Shown here: positions 48,425 through 56,709 of the stretch, piece after piece | Layout: each line of letters begins with the position of its first letter | Numbering within the stretch: position 1 is the first letter of the stretch | Origin: Mycolicibacterium iranicum | GTDB lineage: Bacteria; Actinomycetota; Actinomycetes; Mycobacteriales; Mycobacteriaceae | NCBI RefSeq assembly: GCF_001650495.1 | Contig: NZ_LWCS01000015.1 | Span: 62,001 to 126,000 of the forward strand | DNA length: 64,000 nt | Direction: 5' to 3' | The notes under the pieces: generated by a model | What the model saw: the letters and a program-made list of their open reading frames with translations, nothing else | Databases searched by the model: none | What the model was told of the DNA's origin: nothing | Made by a program: the position numbers and the translations under genes

Positions 48425-48456
48425 CAGTTCCGTCTCTTCTTCGCGCGAGCGCTCAT
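48424..48456 (-). CDS. Relay mini-ORF 2 (MSARAKKRRN)
   Basis: Identical to mini-ORF 1; it begins at the TGATG formed with its stop and ends at the TGATG that starts mini-ORF 3. The AAGAAGAGA tract of the previous unit lies about 8-16 bases upstream and could act as a weak ribosome site. Confidence 0.55.
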   Translation of the reverse strand: MSARAKKRRN

Positions 48457-48488
48457 CAGTTCCGTCTCTTCTTCGCGCGAGCGCTCAT
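48456..48488 (-). CDS. Relay mini-ORF 1 (MSARAKKRRN)
   Basis: Ten residues, six of them basic. Its ATG shares one base with the sedolisin stop codon (TGATG), so a ribosome ending sedolisin can restart here. The purine-rich tract within the sedolisin end and each unit may help. Translation is inferred from the overlap pattern. Confidence 0.55.
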   Translation of the reverse strand: MSARAKKRRN

Positions 48489-50092
48489 CAGGCCTGCACC
48501 TTCTGGGCCAACTGAATGTTTCGCGCCAAGTTGTCGACGTCAGGGGTGCCCAGCCCGGTGACCAAGTCATAGCCGGGGCCTGCATTGTCCACGGCATTGC
48601 CGCCCAACATGACATCGCGATAGGCAGGTCGTGGCGCGCCCTGGGCGATGTTGTACAGCAGTGGGTTTATGTCGCCGATCAGGGCACCGTCGTTCTCAAG
48701 GAGATATTGGTTCATCACCGCGGTCAGTCCGGCCCAGATGGGCGCGGATTGCGACGTGCCGCCGCCGACGACAACTTCGTCGTTGAGGACGAACTTCACC
48801 CCGGTGAACGGGTCGGCGACCGCAGCCACATCGGGTGTCATCCGCTTGCCGTTGTGCCGTTCGGGTGTGATTCCGGCGGCCGCATCCTGCTGCCAGGCCG
48901 GCATGTCGAACAGTGCCGAGACACCGCCGCCGGTGCCCTGAGACAACGGCACATCGAACCACGTCTGCTCGGACACCCACGTCCCGTCGGCGTCGGTGGA
49001 CAGTGTGGTCCCTCCCACGCTCGTCATCTCGGGCAATGACGCAACCGAATCCAAACCGATGTCCTGGTCGCTGGGAGGCGACGACCAGTCCTGCCCGCCA
49101 CGGCATTCCATGCCGGCCAGGTCGCCGCTGGCGTTGTACGCCGTGGTGCCGTGGGACTGCGCGGTGCGCAGCGCGGCCCGAACGGGAGCCAGGTCGGCGG
49201 CCGTGATGAGTTTGTCGCAGCCCCAGCCGATCGAGAAACTCCACACCGCGCCCGGGAACTGGCGGTCAGTCTCTTCCAGCATCTCGCCGATCTTGCGGTA
49301 TCCGCCGTCACTGCCGACCGTGGGCAAGGCGTTGACCACGACCTTGCGCGCATCGGGGGCAATGGCATGGGCCACTTGGAGATCCATCGACAATTCGCCG
49401 CGCACCTCCTCCGGCACCCCGCCGACCACCTCGGGGGTGAACGGCGGCAAGGCGAACATCGACGTGAACCTGTCCAGGTCGGACTGATTGAAACCGTCGA
49501 AGGCGAAGATCACGATCGTGATGCCCTTGCCCGTGAAACCGGCCCTGGCCAGATCGTCGGCGTTGTAGGAAGTCAGAAGAGCATCGGGATCCAGTCCGCG
49601 GTCGGGTACATCGAGAGGGATGTGGTCAGGTCGCGACATGTGGTGCGGTGTGTAGCTGAGGATCCTGCCCATCTCGGAGACCTCGCCGCGCAGGTGCTCG
49701 GGCACCGACGGTTGATGCGGGGAGGCGTAGAAGAGTTGCCCCTTCCTGCCCCGGTAGTCGCGTACGGAGACGTCGAACGCCCGCTCGACGGCCTCGGGCG
49801 GCCCCTCGACGACGGCCCAGTCGTCTCCCGGTCGCCACCGGACCGACAGGGATTGGTTTTTCGCCCACTCCATCAGGGCGGTGGGGCGGGACGGGTCGGT
49901 CAGGCTCGCCGTGATCTCGATGCTCTGCTCTCGCGCCGGTCCGAGATCGGTCGATGCATCCAACAGCGACGCGTAGGGGCCTTCGATGAGGTTGTCCTCG
50001 GGGCGGTGTTCGCTGACGGACAGACCAACGCCCGCTGCCACGGCCCCGGCGAGGAGCACGATGGCCAGCGGGCGAAGGGTCGCCGTAATCAT
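48488..50092 (-). CDS. Sedolisin-type (S53) serine-carboxyl protease, membrane-anchored or secreted
   Basis: A 534-residue protease. A signal/anchor helix (residues about 5-25) is followed by an activation prodomain (about 40-170) and the catalytic domain. The Ser nucleophile is in GGGTSQSAP; the Glu and Asp of the triad are probably in ELSMDLQVAHAIAP. A Ca-binding-like C-terminus (YDLVTGLGTPD) is present. It would act outside the membrane, most sedolisins preferring acid pH. ATG 50092 (MITATLRPLA) gives a proper signal sequence. Its stop starts the mini-ORF chain. Confidence 0.85.
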   Translation of the reverse strand: MITATLRPLAIVLLAGAVAAGVGLSVSEHRPEDNLIEGPYASLLDASTDLGPAREQSIEITASLTDPSRPTALMEWAKNQSLSVRWRPGDDWAVVEGPPEAVERAFDVSVRDYRGRKGQLFYASPHQPSVPEHLRGEVSEMGRILSYTPHHMSRPDHIPLDVPDRGLDPDALLTSYNADDLARAGFTGKGITIVIFAFDGFNQSDLDRFTSMFALPPFTPEVVGGVPEEVRGELSMDLQVAHAIAPDARKVVVNALPTVGSDGGYRKIGEMLEETDRQFPGAVWSFSIGWGCDKLITAADLAPVRAALRTAQSHGTTAYNASGDLAGMECRGGQDWSSPPSDQDIGLDSVASLPEMTSVGGTTLSTDADGTWVSEQTWFDVPLSQGTGGGVSALFDMPAWQQDAAAGITPERHNGKRMTPDVAAVADPFTGVKFVLNDEVVVGGGTSQSAPIWAGLTAVMNQYLLENDGALIGDINPLLYNIAQGAPRPAYRDVMLGGNAVDNAGPGYDLVTGLGTPDVDNLARNIQLAQKVQA

Positions 50093-50144
50093 GGCTCGGA
50101 CACGAACTGAGGGCGTGCCCGGATGGGGTCCAGGCACGCCTCGA

Positions 50145-50420
50145 TCACTGACCGGGTCCGTACCGGTCGTTCTGGTTGACCGTCGGCTGAGGTGCCGTCA
50201 CCGGGGGAGTGAAGATGTTCGGCCCGTCAGGCGTGGGAGCCTTTTCGGTTGGGCTCAGCGGCGGCGTCGTCGTCGTCGTCGTCGTGGTGGTGGTCGTCGT
50301 GGTGCTCGACTCTTCGGGGGTGCCGCTGTCAGTGCTGCATCCCGCGGTGAAGCCGATCATCGCAATGGCGGCACCGAGGCCAACCCCTGCGGCAATCCGA
50401 CGAAGACGAACTGATGCCAT
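50145..50420 (-). CDS. Small threonine-rich lipoprotein
   Basis: A 91-residue lipoprotein: signal sequence MASVRLRRIAAGVGLG, lipobox FTAGC, then a run of about thirteen Thr and a Pro-rich tail. The Thr run, encoded by repeated acg/acc codons, could be O-mannosylated, as in other mycobacterial surface lipoproteins. No domain follows. It lies upstream of the sedolisin gene on the same strand (52 bp gap), perhaps co-transcribed. Confidence 0.75.
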   Translation of the reverse strand: MASVRLRRIAAGVGLGAAIAMIGFTAGCSTDSGTPEESSTTTTTTTTTTTTTPPLSPTEKAPTPDGPNIFTPPVTAPQPTVNQNDRYGPGQ

Positions 50421-50663
50421 TTCTGGTCCTTTACTGGTTTCTACAGGCAAACTGCGGTCGCGCTTAACTAACGCAAGCGTGCAAGGATCGTATTCCGAAC
50501 TCTGTGGTCCGTGCAGCGAAACTCGCGGTGGCCGGTCGCGCGACCTCGTGAGCAGGGCTTCTGGCAATCCCCGCGGCATGAGCCGCGGTCACGCGACCAG
50601 AGGTCATCTCGTATGAACAGTCCGCTGGCGAAGCCGGCACGTGTGTTGCGGAACGTCGGCCCG

Positions 50664-50987
50664 TTAATCGCGACGGTGATTCACGCCCGCGTCCGCGGCG
50701 TTGCCGAAGAGCCCGCCCCACTCGAGCTCGGCGACCACCGATTGCACCGACGTCTGTCCCACGCTGTCGTGGATGCCCACCGCCAGGTCCACGAGGGCCT
50801 CGGCGGCGGCAGTGAGCGTGATGTCGTGTCGCCGCGATACCGCAAGCAATTCGGTGAACGCCGCATGTGGCGAGCAACGACGCCGACCGATCAGGATCCC
50901 CTGGGCGAGATCGATCGTTCGGCGGCCCTCAGGGCTGCGGCTTCGACGTAAGGTGCGTCGGTCGGCGCCCTGGCTCTGCTCAAGCAT
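50664..50987 (-). CDS. ANTAR-only RNA-binding protein
   Basis: A 107-residue protein with one ANTAR domain (about residues 22-72: RRTIDLAQGILIGRRRCSPH, then AAFTELLAVSRRHDITLTAAAEALV) and an acidic tail. There is no sensor domain. It lies 129 bp downstream of a complete GAF-ANTAR gene. It is probably an antiterminator controlled by level or partner. The region 50421-50663 between it and the lipoprotein holds no gene. Confidence 0.65.
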   Translation of the reverse strand: MLEQSQGADRRTLRRSRSPEGRRTIDLAQGILIGRRRCSPHAAFTELLAVSRRHDITLTAAAEALVDLAVGIHDSVGQTSVQSVVAELEWGGLFGNAADAGVNHRRD

Positions 50988-51116
50988 TCACTCAGCATGG
51001 CAGTGTCGCCCCTTGCCTGGCTGAACAGCAGGTGTCTGATCGCTGACGTCCAAGCGCCTGTTTGCTTGCACGATTATCGTCTCCGGAGGTTTGCGTTGCC
51101 TCCCGCGAAGACGACG

Positions 51117-51794
51117 TCAGCGGGATGCGAGCACGTTGCGCGCCACCTCGAACAGCTTGGTGTTGGTGTCTTGGGAGATCTGGCGCATCATCTCGAAGGC
51201 GCGTAGGTCGTCGACGTCGTAACGCTCCATGATGATGCCTTTGGCCTGCCCGATCTGATCGCGGCTGAGTAGAGCAGCTTTCAGCTGATCGCTGTGCTGG
51301 TGGGACAGGATGGCGGCGGTAGCGTGTGCGGCGAGGACGCCGCCGATGGCGATCTCGTTGTCATCCCATTCTCGCGACTGAAACCCGAAGAGGTTGAGCG
51401 CTCCCGCCGTCCGATCCGCGGTGAACATCTTGAAAGAGATGCCGCTGAGCACGCCGATGTCGACGACAGCCGCCGAGTATCGCGGCCAGCGTGTTTCGGA
51501 TCTGAAGTCCCCCGTGACGATCTCGGTGTCGTCGAGAGCTGCCTGCATGCAGGGGCCCTCGTGCAGGCTCATCTGGAGTTCGTCGAGCCGCTGCGGTATT
51601 TCAGTGATGCAGGCGATGGACTCGTAGCCGCTCTCGCGGATCAGCAGAATCCCTGCGGTGTCGACGCCGGGAATAAGCTCGACGGCGGCAGCCGTCACGT
51701 CGGCGAGGATGTCGCTCGCCGACCGTGCACCGGATGTCGCCCTGGCCACGTCGGCCATGCGTGCAGCAAGGTCCGTGCCGCTGGGCATTGTCAT
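51117..51794 (-). CDS. GAF-ANTAR regulator
   Basis: A 225-residue protein with a GAF domain (about 20-165; LHEGPCMQAALDDTEIV, ALNLFGFQSREWDDNEI) and an ANTAR domain (about 168-222; SRDQIGQAKGIIMERYDVDDL, then ISQDTNTKLFEVARNVL). It is a typical mycobacterial antiterminator with unknown ligand. The start MTMPSGTDLA is used; a second ATG two codons later is also possible. It is the third GAF-ANTAR protein in the window. Confidence 0.88.
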   Translation of the reverse strand: MTMPSGTDLAARMADVARATSGARSASDILADVTAAAVELIPGVDTAGILLIRESGYESIACITEIPQRLDELQMSLHEGPCMQAALDDTEIVTGDFRSETRWPRYSAAVVDIGVLSGISFKMFTADRTAGALNLFGFQSREWDDNEIAIGGVLAAHATAAILSHQHSDQLKAALLSRDQIGQAKGIIMERYDVDDLRAFEMMRQISQDTNTKLFEVARNVLASR

Positions 51795-52146
51795 GTGATC
51801 CCTGAGGTCATGTGATCCCTATGTCGGTGTCTGGTCGTGATCGGCTACCCGCTGGGAACCGGATGAACCTCACCGGAAGTACTTGAAGGCAAGGGCGTTT
51901 GTCCGGGTGCGCACGGGGTACGACTGGACCGCCTCCGCTTCCAGCCCGTGGAGCCTCGTTGGCGAACACTGATGGAAGAAGTCGGGGACCTGCACAACAG
52001 CAGTGCCGTCATGATCGCGTTCGGTGTTTCGCTCGGTCGCCGGCGCAATGAGGTCGCCACCTTCGGCAACGCGGCAGCAGTAGAGCACTCAGACGGTATT
52101 TGCGCTTCCCGACATTGATTGCCACGCACGAACCCAAGGAGGGGAA
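51795..52146. other. 352-bp region upstream of manganese catalase
   Basis: No convincing gene is seen on either strand. The end carries the catalase ribosome site (AAGGAGGGG at 52137-52145). GTG-rich frames here have no recognisable protein pattern. A stress promoter is expected but no clear GTTT-N15-GGGTAT match was found. Confidence 0.5.
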
Positions 52147-53088
52147 ATGTACCTACATACCCAACAACTCATCAACGAGATCGTCGTCGACGAGCCGGAT
52201 CCCGCTGCGGCCAACGCTCTTCAGGAGGGACTCGGCGGCCAGTTCGGCGAGATGCGAACGATGATGCAGTATTTGTTCCAGAGCATGAACTTTCGCGGGG
52301 ACGCGAGCGCGCAACCGTATAGGGATCTGCTTCAGGGCGTAGGCACAGAGGAGATCAGCCATGTCGAGCTGATCGGAACGACCATCTCCCGGCTGCTGGA
52401 CGGCTCACCGCGTTACAACGGGAAGAGGACCGATCCGATTGACCAGCCAGGAGCCAAGGGTGCGACGCCGTTGAAAATCGCTCTGGACACCAGCAACATT
52501 CACCACTATCTCGTGGGCGCGCAGGGCGCTCTTCCCGTCGACGCGGCCGGTAACCCATGGCTTGGCTCGTACGTGTACAACAGTGGCAACCTTGTGCTCG
52601 ATCTGCTGTACAACCTGATGCTGGAATCGACTGGGCGACTGCAGAAGTGCCGGATCTACGAGATGACCGACAACAAGGCGGCACGATCGACCATCGCCTA
52701 CCTCATCGTGCGCGATCAGGCTCATGAGAATGCATTCGCGAAAGCACTGGAAAGCCTGGGTGTGAGCTGGGGTTCGGTACTGCCGATTCCGAAAACGAAC
52801 GCCGAGCAGTTCCCGGAGGTGAAGAAGCTCCTGGATCAAGGTCTGCAGAGTATCCAGTTCACGTTCAGCGCTGATGACCTGAGTCAGGCCGACAAGCTGT
52901 ATCGCGGCGCGTCGCCGTCCAACGACGGAACCGAACTCAGCACCGCGGTGATGCCCGAGGGATTCCCGATCACGATTGCGCCCGAACGGCGCGAAGAATT
53001 CTCGCCTGGACTCGACCCTGAACTCCTCGCCCTCATCCAAGCCACCGCCGAGGTCGAAATCCGTTCGGCTGAAGGCGAAATCACATAG
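52147..53088 (+). CDS. Manganese catalase
   Basis: A 313-residue dimanganese catalase that breaks down hydrogen peroxide without haem. Probable metal ligands are Glu35 (GQFGEMRTMMQY), Glu69 and His72 (GTEEISHVELI), Glu160 (LMLESTGRLQ) and His193 (RDQAHENAF). The ferritin-like core is complete, and the length is normal. The ribosome site AAGGAGGGG is strong. It opens a stress-protein cluster. Confidence 0.93.
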   Translation: MYLHTQQLINEIVVDEPDPAAANALQEGLGGQFGEMRTMMQYLFQSMNFRGDASAQPYRDLLQGVGTEEISHVELIGTTISRLLDGSPRYNGKRTDPIDQPGAKGATPLKIALDTSNIHHYLVGAQGALPVDAAGNPWLGSYVYNSGNLVLDLLYNLMLESTGRLQKCRIYEMTDNKAARSTIAYLIVRDQAHENAFAKALESLGVSWGSVLPIPKTNAEQFPEVKKLLDQGLQSIQFTFSADDLSQADKLYRGASPSNDGTELSTAVMPEGFPITIAPERREEFSPGLDPELLALIQATAEVEIRSAEGEIT

Positions 53089-53266
53089 CACTATCGAAAG
53101 GACGCCGAGAACGCCGGGGAGGAATCGCCGCCCAGGTTGCACATCACCGGCGCGCAGGGGCAGAACCTGCGTTCGTCGGGCCCTTGGTTGGCATAACGCC
53201 ATCGAGGGCACTTCCCAGCACAGCGCCGCTGTTGCGCGGCCACCATGTTCGCGGAAAGGAACTCAC

Positions 53267-53824
53267 ATGAATAGCGACGACAAGTCTCAGGAGGCCCGCC
53301 AGGGCCTTCTCGATTCGGTCAAAGGTAAGGCGAAAGAGGTCGCCGGTGCGGTGATCGGCAACGATTCCCTCACCAAGGAGGGGCAACTGGAACAGGCTCA
53401 GGCGCGACAGCGTAAAGAAGCAAACATCACCGAGGCCGTCGCCGACGCCGAGATCGATGAGACCCGGGCAGAGCTGGCCGAGGCCAGGTCAGAATCCGCT
53501 CAAGCGCGCGCGGAGGTGGACACCGAGGCTGCGGCGGCCAAGGGCGCCATCCAGGCACGACAGCAAGACGAAAAACGAATCGCCGAACAGCAGCGGCAAA
53601 AGGACGTCGCCGCCGCGGCCGCGGCCGCCCAGGTCGAGACGCAGCGCGACATCCAAGAGGCGAAGGCCCGCGAGGACGTGGAAAAGGAGGCGGCGCAGGA
53701 GGATCTCGTCGAAGCCGCCGCTGAACATGACACCGCTGTGAAGGTCACCGACAACGCCAAAGCCGAGGCGGAACGCCTTCGTGAGCATGCCGATGAGATC
53801 TCTGCACGAGCCGACTTGCCCTGA
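53267..53824 (+). CDS. CsbD-like protein with long coiled-coil extension
   Basis: A 185-residue, highly charged protein. Residues 12-50 carry the CsbD pattern (LLDSVKGKAKEVAGAVIGNDSLTKEGQLEQAQ), and residues 55-180 form an Ala/Glu/Arg-rich coiled coil. CsbD proteins are general-stress markers of unknown action. It is followed 25 bp later by another coiled-coil protein with which it may assemble. GGAAAGGAAC precedes the ATG at 53267. Confidence 0.82.
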   Translation: MNSDDKSQEARQGLLDSVKGKAKEVAGAVIGNDSLTKEGQLEQAQARQRKEANITEAVADAEIDETRAELAEARSESAQARAEVDTEAAAAKGAIQARQQDEKRIAEQQRQKDVAAAAAAAQVETQRDIQEAKAREDVEKEAAQEDLVEAAAEHDTAVKVTDNAKAEAERLREHADEISARADLP

Positions 53825-53849
53825 CCGCCATCGAGACACAGGAACAGAA

Positions 53850-54530
53850 ATGAACATCATCAAAATGCCGGCCGCCCTGTTGCGACTGCAGTACCGGGTC
53901 GCCCGATTCCCTTTCCAGATAGTCGCAGATACGGTCATGACTCGGCTGCCCTCGGAGGCGCCCGTGCGGCTGTTCTACGAGCGATCACTGGGTACCGTCG
54001 ACGCGGTCGTGGGCGGGGCGCTCGGGGATGCGCACCTGCAGTCGAGCGGTGCCGCACTCGTCGAACGCAGTGACGCCCTGTCCCGGGCCGCCAGACTGGA
54101 TGCCGCCGCCGGGAGTAAGCGGGAGAAAGCCGACGCCCAATTGAGGTCCAGGCGCGCCGAGGCGGCCTCGGAGCAGCAGGACGCACGCGCGACACGGGAG
54201 AACGAAGAACAAGCCGCGCGCGAATCGGCGCAACAGCGCACCACCCGCGCAGCGTCAGCCGCACAGAAGCGCACCGCCGCTGCCAGACGCGATGCCGACC
54301 AAGCGGCGAACAGGCAGTCCGAAGCTGTCGAGAACGCCAGGAAGAGCGAGCGAGAAGCGATCCGCACCCAGGAAAAGGCCGCCGCGGATGAGGCGCGATC
54401 AAAGATGGATGATGTAGCGGCCAAACGTGATGAGGCCAAGAGCCGTCGGATACGAGCCGATCAGCTCGACGACTTGGCCGATAACGAGAAGGCTAAGCGG
54501 CGGTCGGACCGGGCAGGTTCTGACGCCTGA
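53850..54530 (+). CDS. Coiled-coil protein of IF2_N/cell-envelope type
   Basis: A 226-residue protein. The N-terminal 75 residues (LLRLQYRVARFPFQIVADTV, then PVRLFYERSLGTVDAVVGG) look amphipathic and could touch membranes. Residues 85-225 are a continuous Ala/Arg/Glu coiled coil. No enzyme motif is present. It is co-directional with the CsbD-coiled-coil gene and ends before a strong terminator, so the two form an operon. Function unknown. Confidence 0.72.
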   Translation: MNIIKMPAALLRLQYRVARFPFQIVADTVMTRLPSEAPVRLFYERSLGTVDAVVGGALGDAHLQSSGAALVERSDALSRAARLDAAAGSKREKADAQLRSRRAEAASEQQDARATRENEEQAARESAQQRTTRAASAAQKRTAAARRDADQAANRQSEAVENARKSEREAIRTQEKAAADEARSKMDDVAAKRDEAKSRRIRADQLDDLADNEKAKRRSDRAGSDA

Positions 54531-54548
54531 CGGTCGCACAGCCGCATT

Positions 54549-54583
54549 CGAATGCCCCCTTGCACGCTCAAAGGGGGCATTCG
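54549..54583. terminator. Strong hairpin terminator
   Basis: A perfect 12-bp stem, CGAATGCCCCCT with AGGGGGCATTCG, and an 11-base loop. It lies between the ends of the convergent coiled-coil and hemerythrin genes and can work for both strands. Confidence 0.85.
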
Positions 54584-54594
54584 TTTGGGCCGGC

Positions 54595-55161
54595 TCAGCG
54601 CAGTGCTGCCGCGATCACGTCGCGGGCCCGATCGAGCATCGAGGCGAACGGCCCGACCGCGAAGTTGAGTGCAGCAGACTCGACGCCGGGGTGAGGGCGT
54701 GTCGGTGCGATCGCTTGCGCAGCTTGCACCGCAGACACCATTCTCTTCAGGTCCGCCGGTTCGAGATCGCGTTGCAGACGATTGAATTCCTCGGTCTCCT
54801 CCCGTTCCGCGTGATCGATGACCGCGGACTTGAACACGACCAAGGCATCCAGGAAATCCTGTGAATCCATGTCCATTTTTTCGAGTGCCGCCAGCTGTTG
54901 TTTGGCCTCGTGTTCCTCACGCAGACGGGTGTCCACGATGGTGTCGCCGCCTTCGATGTCCCGCCGGGCACGAGGGTGCACGATCATCTCCTCGGCCGTC
55001 TCGTGAACGGCGAGCAGTTGCCGGAGGCTGACGAAAGCGTCTTCTCGTGCTTTGGCGCTGGACGCGTGGACCACGTCGTCGAACATGTCCTTGATCAGAT
55101 TGTGCTGTCCTCGAAGGAACTCGACCACGTCATCGGTGGACTGGACGAAGGTTTCAACCAT
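54595..55161 (-). CDS. Hemerythrin HHE-domain protein
   Basis: A 188-residue protein with the HHE cation-binding pattern: His20 (GQHNLIKDMFDD), His53 and Glu57 (HETAEEMI), His84 (EEHEAKQQL) and His117 with Glu121 (DHAEREETEEF). These would hold a di-iron centre that binds oxygen or NO or handles peroxide. The C-terminal 40 residues are an additional helical tail. Mycobacterial hemerythrin-like proteins affect redox stress and SigF-type responses. Confidence 0.88.
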   Translation of the reverse strand: MVETFVQSTDDVVEFLRGQHNLIKDMFDDVVHASSAKAREDAFVSLRQLLAVHETAEEMIVHPRARRDIEGGDTIVDTRLREEHEAKQQLAALEKMDMDSQDFLDALVVFKSAVIDHAEREETEEFNRLQRDLEPADLKRMVSAVQAAQAIAPTRPHPGVESAALNFAVGPFASMLDRARDVIAAALR

Positions 55162-55318
55162 GGCGGATACCTCTGTTTCGGATGATGCGGCAACGTCGAA
55201 CCGGGCGCGGGGCTGTGCGCTCGGGCGGCAGGATTCCCGGGCGCACGCTCGTCAAACCGAACGAATCGAGCCCCACCCCTTTCGAGGGTGAGGCCCGATG
55301 CTTGGTGAGAAGGATTCG

Positions 55319-55558
55319 CTATTTGGCGCTTTCGGCGCTTTCCTGTCGTGCTTCGGCGGCGCTGGCAGCGGCTCGTGCGGCCTCCGCCTCGGCTTCCTTC
55401 TTCGCGACGTCGCGTTCGGCTTCCGCCTTGTCCTGCTGAGCGCGGCCTTCTTCGCGAAGACCATCGTTGTCGGCGACTATGCCGATCACTTCTTTGGCCT
55501 TGCCCTTGACGTCTTCGACCACGCCGTCGATGGCGTTCTCGGGTCCGCTGTCGCCCAT
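55319..55558 (-). CDS. CsbD-like general stress protein
   Basis: A 79-residue protein: CsbD segment AIDGVVEDVKGKAKEVIGIV followed by an Ala/Glu-rich helix. It resembles the N-terminus of the protein at 53267. The ATG follows AAAGGA with a six-base spacer. A SigF-type promoter pattern lies about 40 bp upstream. Confidence 0.8.
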   Translation of the reverse strand: MGDSGPENAIDGVVEDVKGKAKEVIGIVADNDGLREEGRAQQDKAEAERDVAKKEAEAEAARAAASAAEARQESAESAK

Positions 55559-55596
55559 AGGATTTCCTTTCACTTCACTAACGAGGTGAGGGGCTG

Positions 55597-55623
55597 ATAC
55601 CCATTTCGTTCTGCGGTTCCAAC
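55597..55623 (-). promoter_or_regulatory. Putative SigF-type promoter of csbD-like gene
   Basis: On the minus strand: GTTG (55623-55620), 17 bases, GGGTAT (55602-55597), close to the mycobacterial SigF pattern GTTT-N15-17-GGGTAT. The -10 lies 39 bp before the start codon. Confidence 0.5.
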
Positions 55624-55649
55624 GTGTTGTGACTCAGGTCATCGGCGCC

Positions 55650-55928
55650 TCAGAGATGTGGTGCTTCTTTGATCGTGCTGTCCTGCTTCCCGACGGTCTG
55701 GCAGAACGCGGTGATGGACAGCCGCGTCCCGGTGAGCTCGGCATTGCTCGGCTCGTTCTTGCCTTCGTCGGTCAGCATTTTGGTGATCGCCTCGTTTTGC
55801 TTCTTCTCTTCTGCCGACTGGAAGTCCGCGCACGTAGTGTCACCGCCGTCGTTGGTGACCTGGGAGCAGCCGCTCAAGACTGCGGTCGCGGCCAGTGCTG
55901 ACATCAGAAGAACTTTCGCGTGCGTCAT
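55650..55928 (-). CDS. HdeA-like lipoprotein
   Basis: A 92-residue lipoprotein: signal with lipobox VLSGC, then TTCADFQSAEEKKQNEAITK and SITAFCQTVGK, whose two Cys form the disulphide typical of the small HdeA-like acid-stress fold. It would be anchored outside the membrane. M. tuberculosis has similar HdeA-fold lipoproteins of unknown role. On the minus strand, GTTT with GGGGCA 15 bases on lies just upstream, a poor SigF match. Confidence 0.72.
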   Translation of the reverse strand: MTHAKVLLMSALAATAVLSGCSQVTNDGGDTTCADFQSAEEKKQNEAITKMLTDEGKNEPSNAELTGTRLSITAFCQTVGKQDSTIKEAPHL

Positions 55929-55978
55929 GGCCCTACATTTGCCCCGGAGTTCGCACGGCCAAACCACGCTGAAGGTCG

Positions 55979-56485
55979 TCAGCCTGCGCGCCAGCCGGTC
56001 TTGGAGGTCCAGACGAAGCGGAGGCGGCGGGAGGCGAGCCGGTCGAGACGGGTCAGTGCCGTCGCGAGATCGATTGCCAGGGGCAACTCGCCTTCGGGGT
56101 CGCAAATCGACAGCAGCCGTCGCACCGCTGGGCTGCCGACTATTGCCCAATCGACGTCGCTTCGGGCGCAATGGACGCTGATGTAGTACAGCGCGGTGAA
56201 ACCCAGACTTCCGAAGAAGTCCACGGCACGGAGGTCGAGGATCAGCTGTCGGGAGATACCGGTGTGTCGCGCTACGTAGCGGCCGAGTTCTCTGCCGTTG
56301 ATGGCGTCGACCTCGCCGATCACCGCAACCGCGACCCGGTGCGACGAACAGTGCCGGACATCGAACACTGCGCTGCCGCATCGCTCTTGGTCGTCAGCCG
56401 ACGCAATTGTCGGCCGGAAGATCTGCTCAGATCTGATAACTACATCCTCACACTCAGGCTTGTTGCGGAGGTGCTCTGGAGTCAT
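55979..56485 (-). CDS. STAS-domain protein (anti-anti-sigma-like)
   Basis: A 168-residue protein with a STAS domain (about residues 40-140): VAVAVIGEVDAINGRELGRYV and LILDLRAVDFFGSLGFTALY, where the Ser after FFG is the usual phosphorylation position. It could bind an anti-sigma factor for one of the nearby SigF-type sigma factors, but no anti-sigma gene is in the window. ATG 56485 (MTPEHLRNKPE) is the likely start. The 224 bp before it hold no gene. Confidence 0.8.
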   Translation of the reverse strand: MTPEHLRNKPECEDVVIRSEQIFRPTIASADDQERCGSAVFDVRHCSSHRVAVAVIGEVDAINGRELGRYVARHTGISRQLILDLRAVDFFGSLGFTALYYISVHCARSDVDWAIVGSPAVRRLLSICDPEGELPLAIDLATALTRLDRLASRRLRFVWTSKTGWRAG

Positions 56486-56709
56486 CGACGGAACCGCCGG
56501 TCTGCTGGCCAGCATTGACGCCGGGGCACGACTTCGCGGGCTGGTAGCTCAACCGTGGTCCAGGATAGTACGGAATCCGCACCTCCGAAGCGCCTTCGCG
56601 AAGTTTCCTATTTGACCCGGTTAGCCGATCTTTCGGCATCGACCGGCGTCAGGGAAGCTTACGTGTGCGTCAATCCTGAAGGCGGGTGCTACGGATTTCG
56701 TCGTGGTTG

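Larger units (their letters stand above)
48351..48490 (-). repeat. 32-bp tandem repeat, four full copies plus 12 bases (MIRU-like)
   Basis: Four identical 32-bp units begin at 48351, 48383, 48415 and 48447, followed by a partial copy at 48479-48490. On the minus strand each unit holds ATGAGCGCT, a polypurine stretch GAAGAAGAGACGG and TGATG. The repeat's first nine bases equal the first nine of the downstream gene, so it probably arose by duplication at that start. Unit length of 32 equals ten codons, a stop and one shared base, which keeps the relay intact at any copy number. Confidence 0.95.

Noticed and set aside
50270..50310. Run of repeated trinucleotides (cgt/gtg) that looked like a microsatellite
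   Set aside because: It is the codon run for the poly-threonine stretch of the lipoprotein and is explained by that gene.
52134..52146. Possible SigF promoter close to manganese catalase
   Set aside because: No GTTT was found at the right distance from the nearby GGTAT-like sequence; only the ribosome site is convincing.
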